Positions 25,382 through 33,460 of a stretch of 42,196 nt of DNA are shown piece by piece (the stretch's first letter is position 1; each line of letters opens with the position of its first letter). The translations under genes were made by a program, and so were the position numbers. Origin of the DNA: Parafrankia discariae (GTDB taxonomy: Bacteria > Actinomycetota > Actinomycetes > Frankiales > Frankiaceae). The notes beneath the pieces are model-generated. The model had not been told where the DNA came from, searched no databases, and saw only the letters and a program-made list of their open reading frames with translations. The DNA lies in NCBI RefSeq assembly GCF_000373365.1, contig NZ_KB891235.1:1-42196 (forward strand). The letters run 5' to 3'.

Positions 25382-25858
25382 ATGGCGCTCGCGCTGCGCG
25401 ACCTCGACGAGGTCATCGGCGACCACACCGGCCTCTCGCGGGTCGTGCTGGAGTACACCCAGCTGATGAAAAAGCTGGTCGACACGGGCAGGGAGCCCGG
25501 ATTCTCGGTCGAGAGCTGGGCACCGGTCGCCGAGCTGGTCGCCGTCGACTCCTTCGAGCGGATCGGCCCGTTCAAGGAGATCATGAACTGGCCGGAGTAC
25601 GCCGCCTTCCTGACCCAGTGGGCGCGGACGTCCACGTGGGAATGCTCGTTCAGGCGGATCACCGAGGCCGGCGACGTGGTGCTGCTCGAGCTGGAGGAAC
25701 GCAGCACGGTCTCCGGGATCAGCACAGCCGTGAACTCCGCGACGGTCTACGACTTCGACCCCGACGGCAGGATCTCCCACCTCGCGGTGTACCTCCAGAT
25801 GCGGCTGCCCGACCCGGAGACGCTCCGAAGCTACGAGGGTGTCCAGATCACGGAGTGA
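25382..25858 (+). CDS. SnoaL/NTF2-like protein
   Basis: 158 residues of a small cone-shaped NTF2-like fold, seen in SnoaL cyclases, ketosteroid isomerases and many uncharacterised proteins. Blocks include FERIGPFKEIMNWPEYAAFLTQWA, split here by residues 49-72, and the paired strands VVLLELEERSTV and SATVYDFDPDGRISHLAVYL, with the typical 'DGRI' turn. No obvious catalytic Asp-His pair. First gene of an operon; its TGA overlaps the TetR GTG (GTGA). It may share a substrate with the second SnoaL-like protein or the LLM oxidoreductase. Confidence 0.8.
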   Translation: MALALRDLDEVIGDHTGLSRVVLEYTQLMKKLVDTGREPGFSVESWAPVAELVAVDSFERIGPFKEIMNWPEYAAFLTQWARTSTWECSFRRITEAGDVVLLELEERSTVSGISTAVNSATVYDFDPDGRISHLAVYLQMRLPDPETLRSYEGVQITE

Positions 25859-26505
25859 CGATCGTGGCCGGCACATCACCGCTGTTGGGCAGGCCGGTCG
25901 GCTCTCGCGGCGATCAGACACGACAGCGCGTTCTTGAGGCGACGCTGCGCTGTGTCGCCGAGGTCGGCTACGCGCGCGCCACGATCCGCGAGATCGCCCG
26001 GGCCGCCGGCATGACCAGCGGCAGCCTCTACCACTACTTCCCGAACAAGGCCGAGCTGGTCAAGGAGACCTTTCACGACATCGCCCAGCAGACAATCCCC
26101 CGTTTCACCCTCGCCGTGGAATCCGTCGACGGCGTCCTCGACAAGCTCATGGCGGTACTCGACGAGGCCGACAGAATGGTCCGCGACCATCCCCACGCCG
26201 TCCCCTTCGACCGGGCGATCCGGGTGGAGAGCGCCGCGGACCTGCACCTCGCCGCGGAAAGCGACACCATCGTCACCTCCATTCACCAGGTCGTCAGCGG
26301 AATCGTGCGCGAGGCCGGCGAACAGGGCATCCTCACGGAGCACGTCGACGTCCAGGCGGCCACGAACGCCATCGACGTACTGCTCATGGGCCTCTACGAA
26401 CACGCGCTGACCGCACCCGCCGCCACGTACCACGCAACCGTGCACGCCCTGAAGCTGTTGATCAGGGGGATGTTCTTCGACCAGGCCCGACCGGCGACGG
26501 TCTGA
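25855..26505 (+). CDS. TetR-family regulator
   Basis: 216 residues. The helix-turn-helix is VLEATLRCVAEVGYARATIREIARAAGMTSGSLYHYFPNK in residues about 25-65, listed here only as a family signature with key YHYFPNK end; the C-terminal ligand domain is unassigned. Translation is coupled to the SnoaL-like gene by a GTGA overlap; GTG 25864 is another start. It likely controls its own operon through the palindrome at 25182-25199. Confidence 0.92.
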   Translation: MTIVAGTSPLLGRPVGSRGDQTRQRVLEATLRCVAEVGYARATIREIARAAGMTSGSLYHYFPNKAELVKETFHDIAQQTIPRFTLAVESVDGVLDKLMAVLDEADRMVRDHPHAVPFDRAIRVESAADLHLAAESDTIVTSIHQVVSGIVREAGEQGILTEHVDVQAATNAIDVLLMGLYEHALTAPAATYHATVHALKLLIRGMFFDQARPATV

Positions 26506-26534
26506 CTGTCAGTTGTCAGCTGAGGGGAGTATCG

Positions 26535-26969
26535 GTGGACCTGCAGGAGCTTGCCGACAAGCTGGAGATCCAGGAGCAGTTGGCGCGTTACGCGCGCGGA
26601 GTGGACACGAACGACTTCGAGCTGTGGAAGTCGGTGTTCACGGCCGAGGCGGTCATCGACTACACGTCGACGTCCAGCAGCCTGCCCGTCGGGAAACGTG
26701 ACGAGATGGCGGGCTGGCTCGAGCAGGGCCTGGGCAGGGCCCCGTGGAAGATTCACTACGTGACCAACGTCGAGATCGATCTCGACGGCGACTGCGCCAA
26801 GGTGATCGCACAGTTCTACAATCCGATGCAGATGCCGGGGATGGCCGAGCCGAGCTACTGCGGCGGTTACTACTTCCATGACTTCGTGCGTACGCCGGAC
26901 GGCTGGAAGAGCGAGAAGCTCACCGAGGAGCTTGTCTGGTTCGTCAACAAGCCGGGCGGCCCGAGCTGA
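26535..26969 (+). CDS. SnoaL_4-like protein
   Basis: 144 residues. The start DLQELADKLEIQEQLARYARG with DTNDFELWKSVFT (Tyr and Asp positions typical of the family's pocket) and the strand IHYVTNVEIDLDGD mark a SnoaL_4/NTF2-like fold, as in dehydratases and isomerases of small hydrophobic substrates. GTG 26535 follows GAGGGGAG. Thirty bases separate it from the TetR gene, so it is the third gene of the operon. Confidence 0.85.
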   Translation: MDLQELADKLEIQEQLARYARGVDTNDFELWKSVFTAEAVIDYTSTSSSLPVGKRDEMAGWLEQGLGRAPWKIHYVTNVEIDLDGDCAKVIAQFYNPMQMPGMAEPSYCGGYYFHDFVRTPDGWKSEKLTEELVWFVNKPGGPS

Positions 26970-26979
26970 TCCACGGGTT

Positions 26980-27000
26980 CTCCGGGCCCGCCGGCCGGAG
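26980..27000. terminator. Short hairpin between convergent genes
   Basis: CTCCGG (26980-26985) pairs with CCGGAG (26995-27000) around 9 bases. It fills the 33-base gap between the convergent SnoaL-like and LLM genes and may serve both. No T tract. Confidence 0.4.
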
Positions 27001-27002
27001 TG

Positions 27003-28043
27003 TCAGGAGGTCCACTCGCGCAGCCGCTCGATCGCGGCCACCCGTGCACGGTGGTCACCGGCAAGCGGGGTGACCTTCAGTGTCGTCACACCGGCCTGCG
27101 CGTAGGCGGCCAGGCGCTCCCGGACATGGCCCGGCGGACCGATGAGCGCCGTCGCCCGCAGCAGATCGACGGGGATCGCGGCCTCGGCCTCCTCCTTCTT
27201 CCCGGCGAGGTAGAGCTCCTGGACGAGCTCCGCCTCGGCGACGTAGCCGTATCGCCGGGCGAGATCGTTGTAGAAGTTCCTGCCCTTGGCCCCCATCCCA
27301 CCGAGGTAAAGCGCGAACATGGGACGCATCAGGTCGAGCAGGCCGTCGGTGTCCTCGCCGATCGCGAGCGGCGTGCCGACGACGACGTCGAGTTCTCCGA
27401 GCTCCGGTGCGCGTTTCGCGCCGCCTTCGGCCAGCGCCCGCCCCCACACTTCGCCGGCTTTCTCCGGATGGTAGAAGAACGGTTCCCAGCCCTCGGCGAT
27501 CTCGGCGGCCAGCGCGACGTTCCTCGGGCCTGTCGCAGCGAGGACGATCGGGATCCGTTCCCGGACCGGACGATTTATGATCTTCAGTGGCTTACCGAGG
27601 CCGGTGCCCTGTCCGGGCGGCAGCGGCAGGGTGTAGTGCCGGCCCGCGTACTCGACCTTCTCGCGCCGCCACACCGCCCGGCAGATCTCGATGATCTCGC
27701 GGGTACGGGCGAGCGGAGCGTCGTACGGCACGCCGTGGAAGCCCTCGATCACCTGCGGCCCGGAAGCACCGAGACCGAGGGTGAACCGCCCGTCGGACAC
27801 GAAGTCGAGCCCGGCCGCCGTCATCGCCGTCAGTGTGGGTGTGCGGGTGTAGATGGGCAGGATGCCCGAGGCGATCTCGATCCGCTCCGTGCGCGCGGCG
27901 AGAAAACCGAGCTGGCTGACCGCGTCGAACGAGTACGCCTCGGGGACGGAGATGATGTCGAGCCCGGCTTTCTCGTAGTCGCCCAGCTCCGCCACCGCCT
28001 CGGTGAACCCGCCGCTGTAGTTCAGCGGCATTCCGATTCGCAT
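27003..28043 (-). CDS. LLM-class F420-dependent oxidoreductase
   Basis: 346 residues of the luciferase-like TIM barrel, F420 group. Signatures: RIGMPLNYSG at the start, GRFTLGLGASGPQVIEGFHG (cofactor and phosphate contacts), PIVLAATGPRNVALAAEIAEGW and a C-terminal LREW. Cytoplasmic hydride transfer, probably on an acyl or polyketide-like substrate that cannot be named. It converges on the SnoaL operon. ATG 28043 is preceded by GGAAGGTGG. Confidence 0.93.
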   Translation of the reverse strand: MRIGMPLNYSGGFTEAVAELGDYEKAGLDIISVPEAYSFDAVSQLGFLAARTERIEIASGILPIYTRTPTLTAMTAAGLDFVSDGRFTLGLGASGPQVIEGFHGVPYDAPLARTREIIEICRAVWRREKVEYAGRHYTLPLPPGQGTGLGKPLKIINRPVRERIPIVLAATGPRNVALAAEIAEGWEPFFYHPEKAGEVWGRALAEGGAKRAPELGELDVVVGTPLAIGEDTDGLLDLMRPMFALYLGGMGAKGRNFYNDLARRYGYVAEAELVQELYLAGKKEEAEAAIPVDLLRATALIGPPGHVRERLAAYAQAGVTTLKVTPLAGDHRARVAAIERLREWTS

Positions 28044-28171
28044 GCCGTTCCACCTTCCGTGCTCGTGGTGGGATGTCCCCGGACATCCGGCGTCCGGTCC
28101 AGCGGATTTCGGGGATGCGTGCCTCGGCCGCCCTCAGTTCGAGGGCGGACGATACCGGGAACGGGCGGGGC

Positions 28172-28832
28172 TCACAGCTGTCCGAAGGTGACCGTCGCGG
28201 GGCCGATCAGACGACCGTCGCGACCGGCGTCGCCGAGTCGGACGACCACGACCGCGGCTCCGGTCGCGGACGGTAGCCGCCGCGCGGACGCCGTCAACGG
28301 GCCGGCCCGAAGGCGGTCGAGGTAGCGGACGTCGAGGTCCGTCACCGCGAGGCCACGTTCGCGCCCGCCCAGCACGTGCTCCGCCGCGAGCTCGGCGACC
28401 AGCGACTGGACACCGCCGTGCAGGGTGCCCACCGGGCCGTTGGCCAGCCTCGGCGACGACTCGAGGACGAGGTGGCTCGTCCCGCACCCGGGCCGTGAGG
28501 AACGCGTCGAAGGAACCGCCCTCGACCGGCACGAGTCGCGACGGGCCCGCGGCGTACCCGACCCCGTGATCGATCGCCGTGAAGGTCGACATGGCGCGGC
28601 CGAACGGCACCGGCGAACCGGCGGAGAAGATCAGCAGGAACAGGTCCTCGGGCCGCACCGGCCGGTCGGGCGGCAGCGCCGGCTGCTCGAACAGCGCGGC
28701 CCGCCGGGAGGCATCCTCGACCGGCTGGCCATAGCCCCACCGCTGGTCCCCGAGCAGCAGCGCCGTCCTGTCGTCGCCGGCGCCGGCGCAGCGTCTCCGC
28801 GGCCGTCGTCGACATTCGCACGCGCGGACCAT
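28172..28832 (-). pseudogene. Hotdog-fold (PaaI-like) thioesterase, frameshifted
   Basis: The 3' part encodes NGPVGTLHGGVQSLVAELAAE and LDVRYLDRLRAGPL, the N-x-G-x-LHGG helix of PaaI-like acyl-CoA thioesterases. The 5' part lies one frame away (EDLFLLIFSAGSP, AIDHGVGYAAGPSRLVPVEGGSFDAFL). A single extra base near 28485 explains the shift: removing it gives a continuous FLTARVGTSHLVLESSPRLANG. The 5' end is also unclear; from 28832 the first 20 residues are just Arg-rich. It is either a recent pseudogene or a sequencing error. It would have been transcribed from the region holding the ATGTCGA-type motifs at 28805-28860. Confidence 0.65.
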
Positions 28833-28860
28833 AGCCCGTTCGCAATGTCGATGTCAATTT
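28805..28860. promoter_or_regulatory. Inverted pair of AATGTCGA-type motifs
   Basis: On the minus strand AATGTCGACGAC (28816-28805) faces AATGTCGATGTC (28844-28855) on the plus strand. The pair lies at the 5' end of the thioesterase relic. The same core recurs at 28999, 29953 and 31801. Confidence 0.45.
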
Positions 28861-28870
28861 CGAGTTTCAT

Positions 28871-29147
28871 CCGTGGCGGTCGTCACCCGGAACCGCCAAC
28901 AGGTGTTCGACCCGGTCGCCGCGACCCCACCGATGCGGTATCACCCCTGGTGGGCGCGCCGCACAGCACGATCTCAACGTGGCAGGCGCCACATTCACGA
29001 TGTCGACGTCGAGCTAGATGTTGCGGCACCATGACACCGGCATCATGGAAGGCGGCGGCGAGCAGTGGCGCCCCCGGGCTCGTCAATGGTCGCCAGGTTC
29101 CGGCACGAGGCACCCGAGCCGGTTGACACCCGCCGAGAGGACCCACC
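28871..29147. other. Region between thioesterase relic and TetR gene
   Basis: 277 bases. It contains the motif at 28992-29022 and should hold the TetR promoter. No gene supported. Confidence 0.35.
28992..29022. promoter_or_regulatory. Operator candidate, ATGTCGACGTCGA motif
   Basis: The core GATGTCGACGTCGA (28999-29012) is flanked by ACATT (from 28991) and ATGTT (29018-29022), giving an ACAT...ATGT outer symmetry. It lies about 130-155 bases upstream of the TetR start at 29148. Confidence 0.5.
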
Positions 29148-29834
29148 GTGCCGGAACGCACCCAGAACGGGACCGCCCGACCCAACGCCCCCCGCGCGCG
29201 GCGCGACGCCGTCGAAACAGGTAAGCGTCGCGGCACCGGGCGCACCCGCAGGGGCCGCGAGAGCCGCGGTCAGCTCGTCGACGCCGCCCGCGCCGTGTTC
29301 GAACGCGACGGTTTCCTCCATGCCCGGGTGGCCGACATCTGCGATCTGGCGGGATTCTCCCACGGTTCGTTCTACACGTACTTCGTCTCCAAGGAGGAAA
29401 TCTTCCGGGAGGTGGTCGACTCGGTCGAGCTCGATCTCCTCACTCCCGACCCGACCGGTTCCGAGAAGGATCCGGTCGAACGCATCCGCGCGGCCAACCG
29501 TCATTATCTGGAGACGTACGCCGCCAATGCCAAGATAATGCAGGTGATCCAGCAGGTCGCGACTTTCGACAACGAGGTCCTCACGATTCGCCTGCAACGC
29601 CACGAGGTCTTCGCCCACGCCATCGAGCGGCGGATCCGGATACTCCAGGAAACCGATCTCGCCGACCGGAACGTCGACCCCGCGTACGCCGCGCAGGCCC
29701 TCGGCGGGATGGTCGCCTACTTCGCGGACCTTCTGTTCAACACCGAGAACGGCTCCCCCTTCGAGCTCGAGACCGCGGTGAGCCAGCTCACCATCCTCTG
29801 GACGAACGCGCTGGGAATTCGCCCGCAGCTCTGA
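29148..29834 (+). CDS. TetR-family regulator, candidate owner of the ATGTCGA sites
   Basis: 228 residues with an Arg-rich N-terminal tail of about 40 residues, then the helix-turn-helix LVDAARAVFERDGF...VADICDLAGFSHGSFYTYFVSKEEIF. The ligand domain ends near WTNALGIRP; it resembles the mycobacterial TetR group with a C-terminal dimerisation helix. GTG 29148 follows GAGAGGA. Motif copies lie upstream, downstream, and in front of the thioesterase relic and the solute receptor, so it may control them; the link is by proximity only. Confidence 0.92.
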   Translation: MPERTQNGTARPNAPRARRDAVETGKRRGTGRTRRGRESRGQLVDAARAVFERDGFLHARVADICDLAGFSHGSFYTYFVSKEEIFREVVDSVELDLLTPDPTGSEKDPVERIRAANRHYLETYAANAKIMQVIQQVATFDNEVLTIRLQRHEVFAHAIERRIRILQETDLADRNVDPAYAAQALGGMVAYFADLLFNTENGSPFELETAVSQLTILWTNALGIRPQL

Positions 29835-30119
29835 TTGACCGGTCGGAACGGGTGGCCATCAGCGCCGGAGCGCACCGCCGCCGGCCCACTTCCAGCGGCC
29901 CACTTCCAGCGGCCCGCTCCGGTGCTTGACGGTGGGTCGGCCACCGGCCCAGAATGTTGAAGTCGACGTCGAACATGAGGTTCCGGATCTCCCGACACAG
30001 GAGCTGATGCGTTCTGATCACCGCCGACGCCGCCGGATCCCGGAACCCGTAGAACGTGGCAGCGAACAGCCCGCCCCCCGTGCCCCACGGCGTCGGCCAG
30101 CCGCCCGAGCAGGAGCGCT
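29835..30119. other. Region between two TetR sequences
   Basis: 285 bases with the motif at 29953-29977 and a short duplicated GGCCCACTTCCAGC phrase near 29883-29910. The minus strand has a protein-like reading frame through part of it that I could not assign (see rejected items). Confidence 0.35.
29953..29977. promoter_or_regulatory. Operator candidate with AATGTT...AACATG arms
   Basis: Centred near GTCGACGTC, with outer arms ATGTT (29954-29958) and AACAT (29972-29976). It is related to the other ATGTCGA sites. It lies between the intact TetR gene and the TetR remnant. Confidence 0.45.
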
Positions 30120-30602
30120 CTCGCCGCCGAGCTGGAGCACCTGCGCATCCCCGAGGGCAGCTGGCAGGAGGCCGTCCGCGGCTACGCACGCGGGGTGCGC
30201 CGGGTGTTGCTGCGCGAGGCCTCACTGTCGCTCCTGATCGACCGACTTCCCGGAGCAGGTGTGCTGGTCCCGGCGGACGCACTGCTCGCCAGGCTGCTCG
30301 GCGCCGGCTTCGACGAGACCGGCGCCGGCCACGCCCTCTCCCTTGTCACCCGAGTGGTGTTCACCAACGCGAAGGACATTCTTTTCGCCGCTCGTTTCGC
30401 CCGGCACCCGACGGTCACCGAGGTGCAGCGGATCCTCGCCGAGCTGCCCCATGACCAGCTGCCCCACCTCAGACGGATATCCGCCAGGCAGCAGGCCCCG
30501 GCTGACAGCCGGGAGTCGCTTTTCGAGCTTGAGCTCGAGTTCATGGTGGTTGGGCTGGAACGTCTACTCGCCGGCGGTCAGCCCCGCGAGCGGGGGCGGT
30601 GA
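30120..30602 (+). pseudogene. Headless TetR-family regulator remnant
   Basis: From 30120 the frame reads LAAELEHLRIPEGSWQ, then YARGVRRVLLREASLS and LLARLLGAGFDETGAGHALS, which is the C-terminal ligand domain of a TetR regulator (compare the common pattern LAAELAxLxxPxGDWR). No helix-turn-helix precedes it in any frame; the sequence just upstream (Pro/Ser/Ala-rich) does not fit. So the DNA-binding half is lost. A GTG at 30195 could start a 135-residue product, but this would not bind DNA. It ends beside the ABC ATPase relic. Confidence 0.6.
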
Positions 30603-31498
30603 CAGGTCGGACGGTCGCCGGGCCGGGGCCACGACCGCTGGCTGGCGGCCCGGCTCCAGGCCCGCGGGATCGCCCCGTCCCGTGACAGCCGCGGCCGACC
30701 GGCCGGGCACGGTGCCGGCGTGGTCGGATCCATGCCGGGCATGGCTGGAAACGGCCACCGCGGGCACCCGGGCCGCGAGACGGTGGCCCTGGCACCGTCG
30801 ATCCGCGCCACGACCTCCCCGTGCTCCAGCACCGCCATCCGGTGCGACCCGCGCTGCGCCACCGCACGGCCGCGGGTGATGAACACATAGGCGACATCAG
30901 TGCTGCGCTGGAACTTCACGAACAGGTCGATGACCGCCGACCGGCCGGGAGGATCGAGGGCCGAGACCGGGTCATCACAGATGACCAGCTCGGGAGAGAG
31001 CGCCATCGCCCGGGCGACGGCGAGGCGCTGGCGCTGAGCGCCGGAGAACTCCCGGGGCGGTCGTCGGCCCGCGCTGGCCGGGAGATCGACCCGATCCAGC
31101 AGCCGCCGGACCCGGCGGGCAGCCGCGGCGGCCGGGACCCGCTGAGCGCGCAGTGGTTCGGCGAGAGGCGTCTCGATCGTCAGTGACGGATCGAGCGAAC
31201 TGTGGGGTCACGCGGAACGGTCTGGATCTTGTCGGCGAGGCGCCGCCGCCGCCCGCCTCGGGACAGACGGACGATGTCCTGGCCCTTGAGGCGGATGGAG
31301 CCCGAAGCAACCGGCGCGAGCCCCAGCACCCGCCCGGCCGAGCGCGGTCTTGCCGGATCCGGGCCCGCCCATCAGGCCTGAGCACTCGCCAGGACGGACG
31401 TCGATCGACACGCCCCGCGACGCTCGGACGGGGCTCCGGCGAAAACCCCTGACCGGGTAGTCGACCACGGGATCCTCGACATCGAGAGGCGTGCTCAC
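30578..31498 (-). pseudogene. Oligopeptide-type ABC ATPase (OppF/DppF-like), two frameshifts
   Basis: Three frames together spell one ATPase. Frame 1 from ATG 31498: VVDYPVRGFRRSP, then Walker A GGPGSGKTALGRA. Frame 2 after about 31340: LGLAPVASGSIRLKGQDIV, running to a stop near 31190. Frame 3 from about 31195: SLDPSLTIETPLAEPLRA, signature FSGAQRQRLAVARA (normally SGGQ), Walker B LVICDDPVSALD, then AYVFITRGRAVAQ with the switch His replaced by Arg. The C-terminal proline-rich tail is missing after IDGARA. Frameshifts plus changed signature and switch residues show that this is a decayed gene. No permease or receptor of the peptide type is near. Confidence 0.75.
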
Positions 31499-31802
31499 GT
31501 CTCGGCCCTTCGACTACGTGGATCTCGCGGTACGGCGGCCACAGTTACTCCCTGGCGGGAGAAATTAGGCGACGCGCAGCCGTAGGTCAGGGGGCGCCTC
31601 GACACCCACGGAGACCGCGCCGAAGGCCGGACCGGCGAACGCGCCGGTGCCCCTGGCATCACTGGGCAGCGCGGGGTGCCGGTGGAGTGAGCGGCGTCCA
31701 GGCCACCGCCACCGCCGGCACCCGCGCCGCGCCAACCACGTTCCGCTGCCGATCTGCTGCCGATCTGTTGCCAACGTCCACCGGCCGCCACTAGGGTCAG
31801 AA

Positions 31803-31822
31803 TGTCGATGTCGACGTCGACA
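31803..31822. promoter_or_regulatory. 20-bp near-perfect palindromic operator candidate
   Basis: TGTCGATGTCGACGTCGACA differs from its reverse complement at only one symmetric pair. It is the most symmetric member of the ATGTCGA motif group and abuts the tandem repeat array. Confidence 0.65.
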
Positions 31823-31905
31823 CAGATCTTTAGCCGACACAGATCTTTAGCCGAAACAGATCTTTAGCCAGCACAGGTCTTCGGTCAGCACAGGTCTTCG
31901 GTCCG
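31821..31905 (+). repeat. Five tandem 17-bp repeats
   Basis: Units at 31821, 31838, 31855, 31872 and 31889, each 17 bp. The first two are identical (CACAGATCTTTAGCCGA); the third has one or two changes; the last two form a subtype (CACAGGTCTTCGGTC..). The two subtypes share CACAG.TCTT. The array starts where the 20-bp palindrome ends. It could be an iteron-type binding array, or a product of slippage. Confidence 0.9.
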
Positions 31906-32119
31906 CCCCAGACCCGAACGTCTGCCCACGCGATCCGTCCGATGACCCCGCAGCTCTTCGTTACGCCCGCTCGCCGGTCGCGAGCGGTCGAATTACCTGA
32001 AAGCCCTGGTAGTACCACTGGAATTGCGTTCTGCGCCGGCCCGCCGAGCGGACCAGCCGCCGAAAGAAGCCCTTCAATAAACCACCGATCACGAAAAATA
32101 ACTACGGAACGGAGAACAA

Positions 32120-33409
32120 ATGCAGCACACTGCCAACCCACGTGGTCGGGCCACCCCGAGGCGGCGCTCGCGACGCTCCGCCAGCACACTGTTAGTCTTG
32201 CCGGTCGCCCTGCTCACCTTCACCGCCGCCTGCGGCTCGGACTCCGACAGCACCACGCCGAACCCGCCCGCGAACACAGACGCGCTCGGCCCCGTCAACA
32301 AGGCGGCGGGCACGCCGGTCAAGATCGGCATCATCTCCGACGGCCAGTCCGTCGCACTGGACAACTCGATCCAGTTCGACGTCGCCGACGCCGCCGTCAA
32401 GTGGCTCAACGAGCATCGCGGCGGGATCGCCGGCCGGCCCATCCAGCTGGTCACCTGCGAGACGCAGGGCGATCCGGGCAAAGGCACGGACTGCGGCAAC
32501 CAGATGATCGAGCAGGACGTCGTCGCGGTCGCGATCGGCGAGTCGGGAGTCGGCGACGCGGTGGCCAAGCCCCTGACCGACGCGGACGTACCGGCGATGT
32601 TCTACGGCCTGACCAGCCCGGCGCTCCTGAGCGACCCGACGACCTTCACGGTCAGCGACCCGAACTTCGCCATCCAGCAGCTGCCCATCGCCATCGCGAA
32701 GCGGGAACACCTCAAGAAGGTCACGTCCGTCGTCATCGACGTGCCCGCGGTGCTGCCCAGCGTCCAGGAGACCGCGCCGAAGCTCATGAAGGCCGCCGGC
32801 CTCGAGTACAGCCTGATCCGCGTCCCCCCGGGAACAGCCGACATGACCGCACAGCTGCAGCGCGTCACGAGTGGCACGCCCGGAGTCGTGTTCGTCGTCG
32901 GCAACGACTCGTTCTGCATCAGCGCCTTCAACGGCCTGCGGGCGGTCGGCTACGACGGCAGCATCAGCGCCGTCTCCCAGTGCGTCACCGACGCCACCCG
33001 CAAGGCCGTACCGAGCGACGTCCTGAAGGGGATGACCATCGCCGCGTCCATGCCGAGCGGCGGCGACGACCCGTCCACCGTCCTCTACAACGCAGTGCTC
33101 GAGGCGTACGGGAAGGGGATCGACCCCAGCTCGTCGGTCGGCCGGGGCATGTTCGTCACCTTCGCCGGCCTCGTGACAGCGCTCGAGGGCGTCAAGGGTG
33201 ACATCACCCCGGCATCCGCCACCGCCGCCATCAAGGCCATGCCCGAGAAGGAGCTGCCCGGCGGCGGCGGCCTCACGTTCCGCTGCAACGGCAAGGCCTC
33301 CCCGGAGACCCCGGCGGTGTGCATCCGCGGCGGACTGACAACAACCCTCGACGGCGACGGCCAGCCCACGGCCTTCAAGGTTCTCGGGAACTCCCCCATC
33401 CCCGACTGA
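32120..33409 (+). CDS. Branched-chain amino acid type solute-binding lipoprotein
   Basis: 429 residues. Arg-rich n-region, hydrophobic stretch and lipobox FTAAC, then a type I periplasmic binding fold (Leu/Ile/Val receptor family): VKIGIISDGQSVALDN, GRPIQLVTCETQGDPGKGTDC, PGVVFVVGNDSFCISAFNGLRAVGYDG. In this family the ligand can be amino acids, amides, urea or aromatic acids. No LivHMGF genes are adjacent, so it must work with a transporter elsewhere or as a sensor-type receptor. ATG 32120 is preceded by CGGAG. Probable control by the palindrome and repeats upstream. Confidence 0.92.
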   Translation: MQHTANPRGRATPRRRSRRSASTLLVLPVALLTFTAACGSDSDSTTPNPPANTDALGPVNKAAGTPVKIGIISDGQSVALDNSIQFDVADAAVKWLNEHRGGIAGRPIQLVTCETQGDPGKGTDCGNQMIEQDVVAVAIGESGVGDAVAKPLTDADVPAMFYGLTSPALLSDPTTFTVSDPNFAIQQLPIAIAKREHLKKVTSVVIDVPAVLPSVQETAPKLMKAAGLEYSLIRVPPGTADMTAQLQRVTSGTPGVVFVVGNDSFCISAFNGLRAVGYDGSISAVSQCVTDATRKAVPSDVLKGMTIAASMPSGGDDPSTVLYNAVLEAYGKGIDPSSSVGRGMFVTFAGLVTALEGVKGDITPASATAAIKAMPEKELPGGGGLTFRCNGKASPETPAVCIRGGLTTTLDGDGQPTAFKVLGNSPIPD

Positions 33410-33417
33410 CGGTGCGC

Positions 33418-33445
33418 GCCCGCCGCCGTGGTTCAGGCGGCGGGC
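33418..33445. terminator. Hairpin after the solute receptor
   Basis: GCCCGCCGCC (33418-33427) pairs exactly with 33436-33445 around 8 bases, nine bases past the receptor stop and before the converging GDSL relic. Confidence 0.65.
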
Positions 33446-33460
33446 CGGCAACGCGGTGCG

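Larger units (their letters stand above)
31499..32119. other. Control region of the solute receptor, with repeats
   Basis: 621 bases upstream of the receptor gene. The left part (31565-31800) has only shadow frames. The right part holds the 20-bp palindrome at 31803-31822 and the 17-bp tandem repeats at 31821-31905. A further 214 bases of leader or promoter follow. Confidence 0.5.

Noticed and set aside
29788-30282. Minus-strand frame with a protein-like piece (TFYGFRDPAASAVIRTHQ)
   Set aside because: The piece looks more natural than a shadow, but I could not match it to any family, and it runs into low-complexity sequence on both sides. It may be a further gene relic; not annotated.
31565-31840. 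Minus-strand frame ending AFGAVSVGVEAPPDL
   Set aside because: The last 30 residues look plausible, but the rest overlaps the tandem repeats and palindrome; no start site or domain.
31821-31905. Possible CRISPR array
   Set aside because: The 17-bp units are directly adjacent with no spacers, so they are tandem repeats.
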